Assembly: GCA_964577825.1 (NCBI GenBank)
Contig: CAZOBJ010000042.1
Span: 1-25,171 of the forward strand
Reading direction: 5' to 3'
Origin: CAZOBJ01 sp964577825
Lineage (GTDB): Bacteria; Planctomycetota; SZUA-567; JAFGNG01
Length of the DNA stretch: 25,171 bases
Shown here: piece by piece, positions 1 to 7,474 of the stretch
How positions within the stretch are numbered: the first letter of the stretch is position 1
Layout: each line of letters starts with the position of its first letter
Position numbers and translations under genes: made by a program
Notes under the pieces: generated by a model
Databases searched by the model: none
What the model saw: only the letters and a program-made list of their open reading frames with translations
Told to the model about the DNA's origin: nothing

Positions 1-1
1 G

Positions 2-403
2 AACTGCCTGCACGGCCACTACACGAGCGTGGAGCGCCAGGCCGTGGACCTGGCCCCGGGCGTGCGGGCAACCCGGCTGCGGCTGGCCCGCGGCGCGCGG
101 GCGAGCACGGTCGTGTACTGGCTCCAGTCGCCGGGCCGCACCTCGGCGCAGGGGTTCGCGCACCTGGTGTGGCAGTACGCGCGGGACGCGCGCCGCGCGC
201 GCTCGGACGGGTGCTTTGTCAAGATCGCGTACTACGGCCCGCCCGCGGCCGGGCACGACCAGGCCCTGACCGCGTTCGCAGCGCAGATGCACGGGGTCGT
301 GGACGCGTGGCTTTCCGAGCGCACGCTGCCGGGCGGAGATGCCGAAGACACGGAATCCCCGGCCGGCGCGGGCACTGGCCGCGCGGCACGGGGTTTGCAC
401 TGA
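2..403 (+). CDS. EpsI-like exosortase-associated protein, 3' part only
   Basis: The reading frame is open from the window edge, so the gene starts upstream. The visible 133 residues begin NCLHGHY and contain a core with YWLQSPGRTSA, then HLVWQYARDA and RSDGCFVKIAYYG. This resembles the C-terminal half of DUF3485/EpsI proteins, which have a 'cysteine-leucine-x-glycine' start, a 'YWyq..Gr' strand and a 'TDGalVr' segment. EpsI proteins accompany exosortases, the membrane peptidases that process PEP-CTERM proteins, and sit in exopolysaccharide clusters. The tail after about residue 105 is low-complexity and acidic/Ala/Gly-rich. A GTG at 29 could be mistaken for the start, but the homologous-looking sequence extends to the edge. 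If the assignment is right, an exosortase gene should lie just upstream. The family call rests on pattern recall, so confidence is moderate. Confidence 0.55.
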   Translation, partial: NCLHGHYTSVERQAVDLAPGVRATRLRLARGARASTVVYWLQSPGRTSAQGFAHLVWQYARDARRARSDGCFVKIAYYGPPAAGHDQALTAFAAQMHGVVDAWLSERTLPGGDAEDTESPAGAGTGRAARGLH

Positions 404-464
404 AGACGCGCAGTGAGCGCAAGAGGCGCGATTGCACGCACCACTTGAAGAGGGAGGCGAGACC

Positions 465-1517
<1,053 letters not shown>

Positions 1518-1541
1518 GCGGATTGCGCTTAAGGGGACGAC

Positions 1542-2261
1542 ATGCACAAGCTCGTATTGCTTCGACACGGCGAGAGCGAGTGGAACCGGTCGAACCGGTT
1601 CACCGGGTGGACGGACGTGGATCTGTCCGAGCGCGGCACCGAGGAGGCCCACGAGGCCGGCCGCCTGCTTCGCGAAGAGGGGTACACGTTCGATGCGGCG
1701 TTCACGTCCGTGCTCAAGCGCGCCATCCGTACGCTGTGGATCGTGCTTGACGAGCTGGACCTGTTGTGGGTGCCGGTCGAGCGCTCCTGGCGGCTCAACG
1801 AACGCCACTACGGCGCGCTCCAGGGTCTGAACAAGGCCAAGACCGCCGAACGCCACGGCCAGGAACAGGTCCACGAGTGGCGGCGCAGCTATGCGGTGCG
1901 CCCGCCGGCGCTGACCGACGACGACGAGCGCCATCCGGGTCGCGACCCGCGCTACCGGGACGTGCCCGCAGAGGAGCTGCCTGCCACCGAGTCCTTGAAG
2001 GACACGGTGGAGCGCATGCTCCCCTACTGGCACGGCACCATCGCCCCGGCCGTGCGCGCGGGCCGGTACGTGCTCGTGTCCGCGCACGGCAACAGCCTGC
2101 GCGCCCTGGTGAAGTACCTCGACGAGGTCCCCGACGACGAGATCCCGGGGCTGGAGATCCCCACCGGCATCCCGCTCGTGTACGAACTGGACGAACATCT
2201 GCGCCCGCGCGAACACTACTACCTGGGCGAGCCCGAAGCGCCCGAGCATGCAGAGGGGTAG
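1542..2261 (+). CDS. gpmA: 2,3-bisphosphoglycerate-dependent phosphoglycerate mutase
   Basis: Interconverts 3- and 2-phosphoglycerate through a phosphohistidine intermediate in the cytoplasm. The N-terminus carries the signature LRHGESEWN (7-15) with the phospho-accepting His9. Also visible are FTGWTDVDLSERG (20-32), NERHYGALQG with the acid/base Glu87, and VSAHGNSLRALVKYL (179-193) with the second catalytic His182. The 239-residue length is typical of dPGM, and the C-terminal flap region is present. ATG 1542 is preceded by AAGGGGA at good spacing and follows fbaB by 24 nt, so the two are probably co-transcribed. The stop TAG is 3 nt before the ATG of a hemerythrin remnant. The last 16 nt of gpmA lie inside a 115-bp repeat that recurs 837 bp downstream. 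The cofactor-independent isozyme (GpmI) is structurally unrelated and excluded. Confidence 0.96.
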   Translation: MHKLVLLRHGESEWNRSNRFTGWTDVDLSERGTEEAHEAGRLLREEGYTFDAAFTSVLKRAIRTLWIVLDELDLLWVPVERSWRLNERHYGALQGLNKAKTAERHGQEQVHEWRRSYAVRPPALTDDDERHPGRDPRYRDVPAEELPATESLKDTVERMLPYWHGTIAPAVRAGRYVLVSAHGNSLRALVKYLDEVPDDEIPGLEIPTGIPLVYELDEHLRPREHYYLGEPEAPEHAEG

Positions 2262-2360
2262 GATATGACCCTTACCGAGACACTGAAGCACGAGCACGAT
2301 GTCATCCTCCTCGTCGTACAGGCCGTGGAGGGCGGGGCGCGCGCCATCCGCGACGCGAAC
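2246..2360 (+). repeat. direct repeat copy 1 (gpmA end plus hemerythrin start)
   Basis: This 115-bp segment aligns without gaps to 3083-3197, offset 837 bp. I count 97 of 115 identical bases by hand. It covers the last bases of gpmA, the Shine-Dalgarno region and the first 32 codons of a hemerythrin-like frame. Of the 13 differing codons, 7 are synonymous, so the copies diverged at least partly as coding sequence and the duplication is not recent. Confidence 0.85.
2265..2360 (+). pseudogene. 5' remnant of a hemerythrin-domain gene
   Basis: The frame from ATG 2265 encodes MTLTETLKHEHDVILLVVQA and continues to residue 32. This is nearly the same as the first 32 residues of the intact hemerythrin at 3102. 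Homology then stops, and the frame runs through a charged Glu/Arg-rich linker into the start of the next gene without a stop codon, giving an apparent 248-residue ORF. A lone hemerythrin helix fragment with only His11 could not bind a di-iron centre, and an N-terminal extension would bury the signal peptide of the downstream protein. I therefore read this as a broken first copy of a tandem hemerythrin, although its ribosome site is intact and it may still be translated as a leader that couples to the next gene. Confidence 0.65.
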
Positions 2361-2408
2361 AGGTCGCGTGCCGAAGAGCACGCAGAACAGGAAGAAGGAG
2401 GTCGAACA

Positions 2409-3011
2409 ATGGACGGCAAGGCAAGACGGATGAAAGCTATCCTGGCTGGTCTGATCGCACTGGGATTGCTGGTGGCCGCTCCGCGCATGGCGCGCGCCCA
2501 CTGCGACACCATGAGCGGACCGGTGGCGGGAGCCGCACGCGACGCCCTCCGGACCGGCGAATTCGAGAGCATTGCCATCTGGGTGGGCGAGCAGCAGACG
2601 GAGGAATTGCGCAAGAGGTTCCAGGAGTGCTCGGCGGTCTACAAGATGGGCGGTGAGGCGAAGGATCTGGCCGAAAGATACTTCATCGAAACTGCGGTGC
2701 GGCTGCACCGGGCGGCGGAAAGCATGGTCTACACCGGTGTGAAACCCGCTCAACCTCTGCCCCCCGACATCGCGGCGGCTGAGAAGGCACTGAACACCGG
2801 CGACCTCACCCCGGTCACGGATATGCTCTCGGAGGAGCTGGAGAAGCAGACCCAAAAGTGGTTTCAGAAGGTTTTGGAGGCCAAGAAACACAAGCAAGAG
2901 GGCGTTGAGGCCGGTCGCGAGTACGTCGACGCCTACGTCAAGTACGTCATCTACGTGCATGGACTGCACCAGGCCATACAGGCAGGGCCCAAGCACGGCG
3001 TGGGCGAGTAA
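2409..3011 (+). CDS. DUF6448-like secreted/periplasmic protein
   Basis: A 200-residue protein of unknown function. Residues 1-30 form a signal peptide: basic MDGKARRMK, hydrophobic core ILAGLIALGLLVA, and a likely cleavage after AxA before HCDTMSGP. The mature part is mostly helical and charged and resembles the DUF6448 family: a conserved HCDT start, a central ERYFIETAVRLHRAAE segment, YTGVKPA, and a C-terminal GREYVDAYVKYVIYVHGLH. His/Asp/Glu clusters suggest metal or ligand binding, but this is inference. ATG 2409 was chosen because GGAGG lies 7 nt upstream and it sets the signal peptide at the N-terminus. Hand-counted GC is about 55% at 2641-2700, 50% at 2821-2880 and 60% at 2881-2940, against about 73% in a sampled gpmA line, which points to later acquisition. 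It is flanked by the hemerythrin direct repeats. Confidence 0.75.
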   Translation: MDGKARRMKAILAGLIALGLLVAAPRMARAHCDTMSGPVAGAARDALRTGEFESIAIWVGEQQTEELRKRFQECSAVYKMGGEAKDLAERYFIETAVRLHRAAESMVYTGVKPAQPLPPDIAAAEKALNTGDLTPVTDMLSEELEKQTQKWFQKVLEAKKHKQEGVEAGREYVDAYVKYVIYVHGLHQAIQAGPKHGVGE

Positions 3012-3082
3012 GCGACTGCACCTGCGGCGCGGCTCCTGCGTGCTTGCGCGCAGTATCCGGTTGTTGGCGCCTGAGGGCATCG

Positions 3083-3197
3083 GCATGCAGAGGAGTAGGA
3101 CATGACCCCCACTGAGACGCTCAAACGCGAGCACGATGTCATCCTCCTCGTCTTGCAAGCCGTGGAGCGCGAGGCGCGCGCCATACGCGATGCGGGC
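3083..3197 (+). repeat. direct repeat copy 2 (hemerythrin start)
   Basis: Second copy of the segment at 2246-2360. It contains the Shine-Dalgarno region (AGGAGTAGG) and first 32 codons of the intact hemerythrin gene. The upstream flank also preserves the GCATGCAGAGG found at the end of gpmA, here outside any gene. This suggests that gpmA and a hemerythrin gene were once directly adjacent. Confidence 0.85.
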
Positions 3198-3647
3198 AAG
3201 GCCGATGCGGAACGGATTGGGAAAATGATCGACTTCATTCGCAACTTCGCCGACAAGTGTCACCACGCCAAGGAGGAGAATCTTCTCTTTGTGCGACTCG
3301 AGCAGCGCGGCATTCCGCGCGAAGGCGGTCCCATCGGCGCAATGGTCGCCGAGCACCAGAAGGGCCGCGCACACGTGCGCGCGGTCGAGGAGGCTCTGCC
3401 GAAGGCCGTGCAGGGCGAGCGCCACGCGGCGCAAGCCGTGGCCGACAACCTCATGGGCTATGTCCTTCTCTTGCGCGGCCACATCGACAAGGAGAACAAC
3501 GTTCTCTATCCGATGGGCGATCGGGTGCTAACCCAAGAGGACCAGCGCGCCTTGGGCGAGGCGTTCGAGCAGGTGGAGGCCGAGGAGATGGGCGAGGGAG
3601 TCCACGAGAGATGCCATCGATTGGCGCACGAGTTGGCGGCGCACTGA
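3102..3647 (+). CDS. hemerythrin-domain (HHE cation-binding) protein
   Basis: A 181-residue cytoplasmic four-helix-bundle protein expected to hold a di-iron site that binds O2 or senses redox state or iron. The ligand pattern is visible: His11 (KREHDVIL), His54/His55 and Glu58 (KCHHAKEEN), His85 (VAEHQKGRAH), and His127 with Glu131 (GHIDKENNVLYP). This matches bacterial stand-alone hemerythrins such as DcrH-type domains and YtfE-like proteins, although the N-terminal ScdA domain of YtfE is absent. ATG 3102 follows AGGAGTAGG at good spacing. A 90-nt gap separates it from the DUF6448-like gene, and its 5' end is a diverged duplicate of the remnant at 2265. Possible roles are protection of nearby iron-sulfur or anaerobic enzymes against O2 or NO; this is inferred only. 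Confidence 0.88.
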   Translation: MTPTETLKREHDVILLVLQAVEREARAIRDAGKADAERIGKMIDFIRNFADKCHHAKEENLLFVRLEQRGIPREGGPIGAMVAEHQKGRAHVRAVEEALPKAVQGERHAAQAVADNLMGYVLLLRGHIDKENNVLYPMGDRVLTQEDQRALGEAFEQVEAEEMGEGVHERCHRLAHELAAH

Positions 3648-3681
3648 AGCGTCCGACGCCGCGTCTCCACCCACAAACCCG

Positions 3682-3709
3682 TTGACGGACCCATGAAATC
3701 CCGTACCAT
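3682..3709 (+). promoter_or_regulatory. putative sigma70-type promoter for eno
   Basis: TTGACG at 3682-3687 and TACCAT at 3704-3709 are separated by 16 bp and lie 72 bp upstream of the enolase ATG. The surrounding 120 bp is otherwise non-coding. The -35 matches consensus at 5/6 positions and the -10 at 4/6. Confidence 0.45.
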
Positions 3710-3781
3710 ACGCCAGCCGCGCCGAGTCGAAGCGCGGCGCGTGGACGAATCCCCACACGGACCCGAACAAGGAGAACGGAC

Positions 3782-5062
3782 ATGTCCGAAATCGTGAACA
3801 TCCAGGCGCGCGAGATCCTGGACTCGCGCGGCAACCCCACCGTGGAGGTGGACGTGGCGCTGGCCAGCGGCCTGGCCGGCCGCGCCGCCGTGCCCAGCGG
3901 CGCGTCCACCGGCGAGCACGAGGCCGCGGAACTGCGCGACGGCGACAAGAAGCGCTACCTGGGCAAAGGCGTCACCAAGGCGGTGGCCAATGTGAACGAC
4001 ACCATCTCCGAGGCCCTCCTGGGCATGGACGCGCGCGACCAGGTCGCCGTGGACCAGGCCATGATCGAGGTCGACGGCACGGAGAACAAGGGCAAGCTCG
4101 GCGCGAACGCGATCCTGGGGGTGTCGCTGGCCACGGCCAAGGCCGCGGCCCTGTACTGCGAGCTGCCCCTGTACGCGTACATCGGCGGGTGCGTGGCGCG
4201 CACGCTGCCCGTGCCCATGTGCAACATCGTCAACGGCGGCTCCCACGCGGACAACAACGTGGACCTGCAGGAGTTCATGGTCATGCCCGTGGGCGCGTCC
4301 TCCTTCCGGGAGGGCCTGCGCATGGCCGCGGAGACCTTTCACGCGCTCAAGGGCGTGCTCAAGGGTCGGGGCCTGAACACGTCGGTAGGCGACGAGGGCG
4401 GATTCGCCCCGGACCTGGGCAGCAACGAGGAGGCCCTCCAGGTCATCATGGAGGCGATCCAGGCCGCGGGGTATTCGCCGGGCGAGGACGTGGTCATCGC
4501 CCTGGACCCGGCCTCGAGCGAGTTCTTCGAGGACGGGGTGTACAATCTGGTGGGCGAAGGCCGGCGGCTGAAGGCCGACGAGATGGCCGACTACTACGTG
4601 GAGCTTTGCGCCAAGTACCCGATCGCCAGCATCGAGGACGGCATGGCCGAGGACGACTGGGACGGGTGGAAGACGCTCACCGACAAGCTCGGCGACCGGG
4701 TCCAGATCGTGGGCGACGACCTGTTCGTCACGAACACGAACCGCCTGGCCGCGGGCATCGACAAGGGCGTGGCCAACTCGATCCTCATCAAGGTGAACCA
4801 GATCGGCACGCTCACCGAGACCCTGGCGGCCATTGAGATGGCCAAGCGCGCCCACTACACCGCGGTGGTCAGCCACCGGTCCGGGGAGACCGAGGACAGC
4901 ACGATCAGCGACATCGTGGTGGCCACCAACGCCGGGCAGATCAAGACCGGCAGCCTGTGCCGCACGGACCGGATTTGCAAGTACAACCAGCTCTTGCGCA
5001 TCGAGGAGGCCCTGGGCGAGTCCGCGCGCTACCCGGGCCGCGCGGCCATGTACTGCGTGTAG
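3782..5062 (+). CDS. eno: enolase (phosphopyruvate hydratase)
   Basis: Converts 2-phosphoglycerate to phosphoenolpyruvate using two Mg2+ ions. The 426-residue length is standard for bacterial enolase. Motifs in order: AREILDSRGNPTVEVD (9-24), PSGASTGEHEA (38-48) with the mobile Ser loop, DEGGFAP with the acid/base Glu205, metal ligands Asp242, Glu285 (IASIEDG) and Asp312 (VGDDLFVTN), catalytic Lys337 (LIKVNQIGTLTE), and SHRSGETED (364-372). All key residues are present, so it should be active. ATG 3782 is preceded by AAGGAGAA. It has its own likely promoter at 3682-3709 and ends at a hairpin shared with the convergent ferredoxin. With fbaB and gpmA upstream it forms a lower-glycolysis cluster split by the hemerythrin/DUF6448 genes. 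Confidence 0.97.
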   Translation: MSEIVNIQAREILDSRGNPTVEVDVALASGLAGRAAVPSGASTGEHEAAELRDGDKKRYLGKGVTKAVANVNDTISEALLGMDARDQVAVDQAMIEVDGTENKGKLGANAILGVSLATAKAAALYCELPLYAYIGGCVARTLPVPMCNIVNGGSHADNNVDLQEFMVMPVGASSFREGLRMAAETFHALKGVLKGRGLNTSVGDEGGFAPDLGSNEEALQVIMEAIQAAGYSPGEDVVIALDPASSEFFEDGVYNLVGEGRRLKADEMADYYVELCAKYPIASIEDGMAEDDWDGWKTLTDKLGDRVQIVGDDLFVTNTNRLAAGIDKGVANSILIKVNQIGTLTETLAAIEMAKRAHYTAVVSHRSGETEDSTISDIVVATNAGQIKTGSLCRTDRICKYNQLLRIEEALGESARYPGRAAMYCV

Positions 5063-5087
5063 GGGATGGGTAGGTTCGAAAAGACGC

Positions 5088-5115
5088 GCGCCCCGGCCGG
5101 GATGGGCCGGGGCGC
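5088..5115. terminator. hairpin between convergent eno and ferredoxin genes
   Basis: An 11-bp perfect stem (GCGCCCCGGCC at 5088-5098 with its complement at 5105-5115) encloses a 6-nt loop, 26 bp after the eno stop and 26 bp from the ferredoxin stop. The stem is very GC-rich. Only a weak T-rich run follows on the plus strand (CTTGTGTT), with AAAAG on the other flank giving a short U-run in the minus-strand transcript. Its placement suggests a bidirectional terminator. Confidence 0.7.
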
Positions 5116-5140
5116 CTTGTGTTGGGTACGTCGCGAGCGC

Positions 5141-5314
5141 TCACTCGGGCTGGCTGATCGCGCCGACCGGGCACTCGTCCACGCACGCGCCGCAGTCCAC
5201 GCACTTCTCCGCATCGATGACGTACTTGCCCTCGCCCTCGGAGATGGCCTCCACCGGGCAGATGTCCGCGCAAGAGCCGCAGCTCGTGCACTCGTCCGAG
5301 ATCACATGCGCCAT
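5141..5314 (-). CDS. 2x[4Fe-4S] ferredoxin
   Basis: A 57-residue low-potential electron carrier of the clostridial/bacterial type. Two classic cluster motifs are visible: CTSCGSCADICP (residues 9-20) and CVDCGACVDECP (38-49), each CxxCxxCxxxCP, in two pseudo-symmetric halves (HVISDEC... and YVIDAEKC...). This length and pattern mark a stand-alone ferredoxin that would serve anaerobic oxidoreductases such as pyruvate:ferredoxin oxidoreductase, though no partner is in the window. I chose ATG 5314, preceded by AAAGGAG, over the longer frame from 5338, which adds eight residues and lacks a ribosome site. A divergent promoter with consensus TTGACA lies about 80 bp upstream. It suggests that the organism has an anaerobic or facultative metabolism. 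Confidence 0.93.
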   Translation of the reverse strand: MAHVISDECTSCGSCADICPVEAISEGEGKYVIDAEKCVDCGACVDECPVGAISQPE

Positions 5315-5394
5315 GCCTTGACTCCTTTCCCACCTCACAGATCCTGTCCATCCCGCCGCGCCGGCGGCCGCGTACGGGACACGCGAATCCGCAC

Positions 5395-5423
5395 ACCCTA
5401 TGCAGAGCGCGCGCCGCTGTCAA
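5395..5423 (-). promoter_or_regulatory. sigma70-type promoter for the ferredoxin
   Basis: On the minus strand a perfect TTGACA (plus coordinates 5418-5423) is followed after exactly 17 bp by TAGGGT (5395-5400), about 80 bp upstream of the ferredoxin start. The spacing and perfect -35 make this a credible promoter. It is back-to-back with the promoter at 5456-5484. Confidence 0.55.
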
Positions 5424-5455
5424 TAGCGCGGCCAGGGACATGCGGCGCCGGCCGG

Positions 5456-5484
5456 TTGACAAGTTGCCGGCCGCTCCTTAGGAT
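5456..5484 (+). promoter_or_regulatory. sigma70-type promoter for the hydrolase-PanE fusion gene
   Basis: A perfect TTGACA (5456-5461), 17-bp spacer and TAGGAT (5479-5484) lie about 78 bp upstream of ATG 5562. The predicted start site, about 7 nt downstream of the -10, falls at the edge of a perfect palindrome at 5491-5510. Confidence 0.6.
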
Positions 5485-5490
5485 ACGCCG

Positions 5491-5510
5491 CCCGCGGATG
5501 GATCCGCGGG
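5491..5510. promoter_or_regulatory. perfect 20-bp palindrome at the predicted transcription start
   Basis: CCCGCGGAT and its exact reverse complement are separated by GG. The site begins 6 bp after the -10 of the promoter at 5456-5484, where repressors often bind. It could equally form a 9-bp RNA hairpin at the very 5' end of the transcript. No regulator gene adjoins it. Confidence 0.5.
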
Positions 5511-5561
5511 GTGGGGCCATGGGGTCGGCGCGGTCGACCTCGTGAGCAGAGGCCTGGGCGC

Positions 5562-7439
5562 ATGCATGTAGAAGAGCGCAACCTCCGCCTGCCGGACGCG
5601 GGCTGCGTGTTTACGCGGATCTGGACTCCGGAAGCCCGGAATGCGGTCCATGATGCGATCCTGTTCCTGCACGGGGTCGAGAGCCACGGCGCCTGGTTCG
5701 AGGAGGTCTGCTCGCCCCTGGTGGCCGAAGGGTTCGCCCTGTACGCGTCCGACCGGCCCGGCTGGGGCGCGAGCGACGGCGCGCGCGGCGATCTGCACAG
5801 CTACGCGCACGCCCTGGCCGTGGTCGAGGGCCTGGTGGCCGAGCTGCGCAGGCGCCACGCCCGGGTGCACGGGGCCGGGCTCTCGTGGGGCGGAAAGCTC
5901 GCGCTCTACGCCGCGGTGCGTCGTCCGCTCCTCTTCGACTCGCTGACCCTCATCGTGCCCGGGCTGTATCCGCGCCGAGACATCTCCTTGCCGCATAGGG
6001 CGCGCGTGGCCGCGAGCCTGCTCCTGGGCCGGGGCGGCGCGTACGTGCCCCTGCCGATCCGCGACCAGGAGTTCACCCGCCGCGCGGACCGGCTCAGCTT
6101 CGTGGCCACCGACCCCTTGCGCGTGCGCGCGGTGACCGCGCGGTTTTGCCTCGAGAACCTGAAGATGGGCCGGTTCCTGGAAGAACACGTGGTCCGTCTG
6201 CGCACCCCGGCGCAGCTGTTGCTCGCAGGCGAGGACCGCGTGATCGACAACGCGGCCACGGACAAGCTCTTCTCCCTGGCGGGCAGCCCGCACAAGCGGG
6301 TCGAGGTCTGCGAGGGCGCGGCCCACAGCCTGGTCTTCGAGGCCCCGGACCGGGTGGCCCGGGCGCTGGCGTCCTGGCCGCCCGCACAGGCCCGGCGCAC
6401 GCGTGCGGACGCGCCGCGTCACATCCTGGTCCTGGGCGCCGGTGCGGTGGGCAGCCTCGTGGGCGGCCTGTTGGCCTGGGCGGGCCACCGGGTCACCCTG
6501 GTCGCGCGCGAGGCCCATGCCCGCGCGGTGAACGAACAGGGCCTGCGCCTGCACATGGGCGGCACGCGCCGCACGGTGCGCGAGGGACTGGTTGCCGTGA
6601 CCGAACCGGCCGCAGCCTCCGAGGCGCCGGACCTCGTGCTCCTGTGCGTGAAGGGATTCGACACTGAGGCGGCCCTCCAGACCCTGGCGCCCGTCTTGGG
6701 CCCGGAGACCCCCATCCTGAGCCTGCAGAACGGGGTGAGAAACGAAGAGATCGTCGCCCGGCTCCTAGCCGACCGGCCGATCGTGGCGGGCGCGGTCTGC
6801 GCGTACGTGGCCCTGGAGGGGCCCGGCTGCGTACGCCTGCACGACGACCGGGGCGGCCTGGCGCTCGGGCCCTGGACCGCATCGGCCCGCGCGGCCACGG
6901 CCCGGGCGCACGCCTGGCTCGCGGACACGGGCCTGGCCGTCGCCTCGGCGCCGGAGGGCAAGGCCGTGAAGTGGAGCAAGCTCATGCTCAACGTCGCCTT
7001 CAACCCCCTCAACGCCCTTACGGGCCTGGGCACGCGCGAGCTCCTCTCGCACCGCGTGCTGGGCGGGCTGGCGGTGCGCGCCTTTGCCGAGTGCGCGCGG
7101 GTCATGGCCGCTCAGGACATCGCAGCCGTGGACCTGCCCGGATACCCGGTCAGCCGCCTCGCGCGGCTCGTGCGCCTGCCCGCCGGGGTGGCGCGCCCGA
7201 TTCTCGCCCGCGCCGTGCGCGCCGAGGCTCAGGGCGCGAGCAGCATGGCCGCGGACCTCGCCCGCGGGCGGGGCCGCACCGAGGCGCAGGCCATCAACGG
7301 CGCGGTGGTGCAGGCCGGCCGCGCGCACGAGGTGATCACGCCGGTGAACGCGCTGCTCGTCTCGCGCGTGCAGGAAGCGGTCGAGGACCCCGCGCGCCGG
7401 GACCTGTATCGCCGACGGCCCGAGGCGGTGGCCGGCTGA
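5562..7439 (+). CDS. fusion: alpha/beta-hydrolase + ketopantoate reductase-like (PanE/ApbA) protein
   Basis: A single 625-residue reading frame with two complete enzymatic domains. Residues 1 to about 275 are a serine alpha/beta-hydrolase of the monoacylglycerol-lipase/lysophospholipase type: oxyanion FLHGVESHG (35-43), nucleophile elbow GLSWG with Ser108, acid in AGEDRVID (Asp225 or Asp229) and His255 (GAAHS). Residues about 287-625 are a 2-dehydropantoate 2-reductase-type NADPH enzyme: Rossmann motif GAGAVG (292-297), LLCVKGFDTEAA with Lys364, LQNGV with Asn390, KWSKLMLNVAFNPLNAL with the expected catalytic Lys473, and GASSMAADLARG near the C-terminus. A Pro/Ala/Arg-rich linker joins them. 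ATG 5562 starts the conserved hydrolase sequence; GTG 5511 would add 17 unconserved Arg/Gly-rich residues. Both active sites look intact. The true substrate may not be ketopantoate, because the PanE family acts on other 2-keto acids too. An MLE-type enzyme gene starts 35 nt downstream. Confidence 0.85.
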   Translation: MHVEERNLRLPDAGCVFTRIWTPEARNAVHDAILFLHGVESHGAWFEEVCSPLVAEGFALYASDRPGWGASDGARGDLHSYAHALAVVEGLVAELRRRHARVHGAGLSWGGKLALYAAVRRPLLFDSLTLIVPGLYPRRDISLPHRARVAASLLLGRGGAYVPLPIRDQEFTRRADRLSFVATDPLRVRAVTARFCLENLKMGRFLEEHVVRLRTPAQLLLAGEDRVIDNAATDKLFSLAGSPHKRVEVCEGAAHSLVFEAPDRVARALASWPPAQARRTRADAPRHILVLGAGAVGSLVGGLLAWAGHRVTLVAREAHARAVNEQGLRLHMGGTRRTVREGLVAVTEPAAASEAPDLVLLCVKGFDTEAALQTLAPVLGPETPILSLQNGVRNEEIVARLLADRPIVAGAVCAYVALEGPGCVRLHDDRGGLALGPWTASARAATARAHAWLADTGLAVASAPEGKAVKWSKLMLNVAFNPLNALTGLGTRELLSHRVLGGLAVRAFAECARVMAAQDIAAVDLPGYPVSRLARLVRLPAGVARPILARAVRAEAQGASSMAADLARGRGRTEAQAINGAVVQAGRAHEVITPVNALLVSRVQEAVEDPARRDLYRRRPEAVAG

Positions 7440-7474
7440 CGGGCACAAAACCGACTCACGTTCGGAGACGCGCG

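Noticed and set aside
2265..3011. A genuine hemerythrin-DUF6448 fusion protein
   Set aside because: Only one hemerythrin helix remains, the signal peptide would be internal, and a good ribosome site precedes ATG 2409. I treat the first part as a remnant, though translation of the long form is not excluded.
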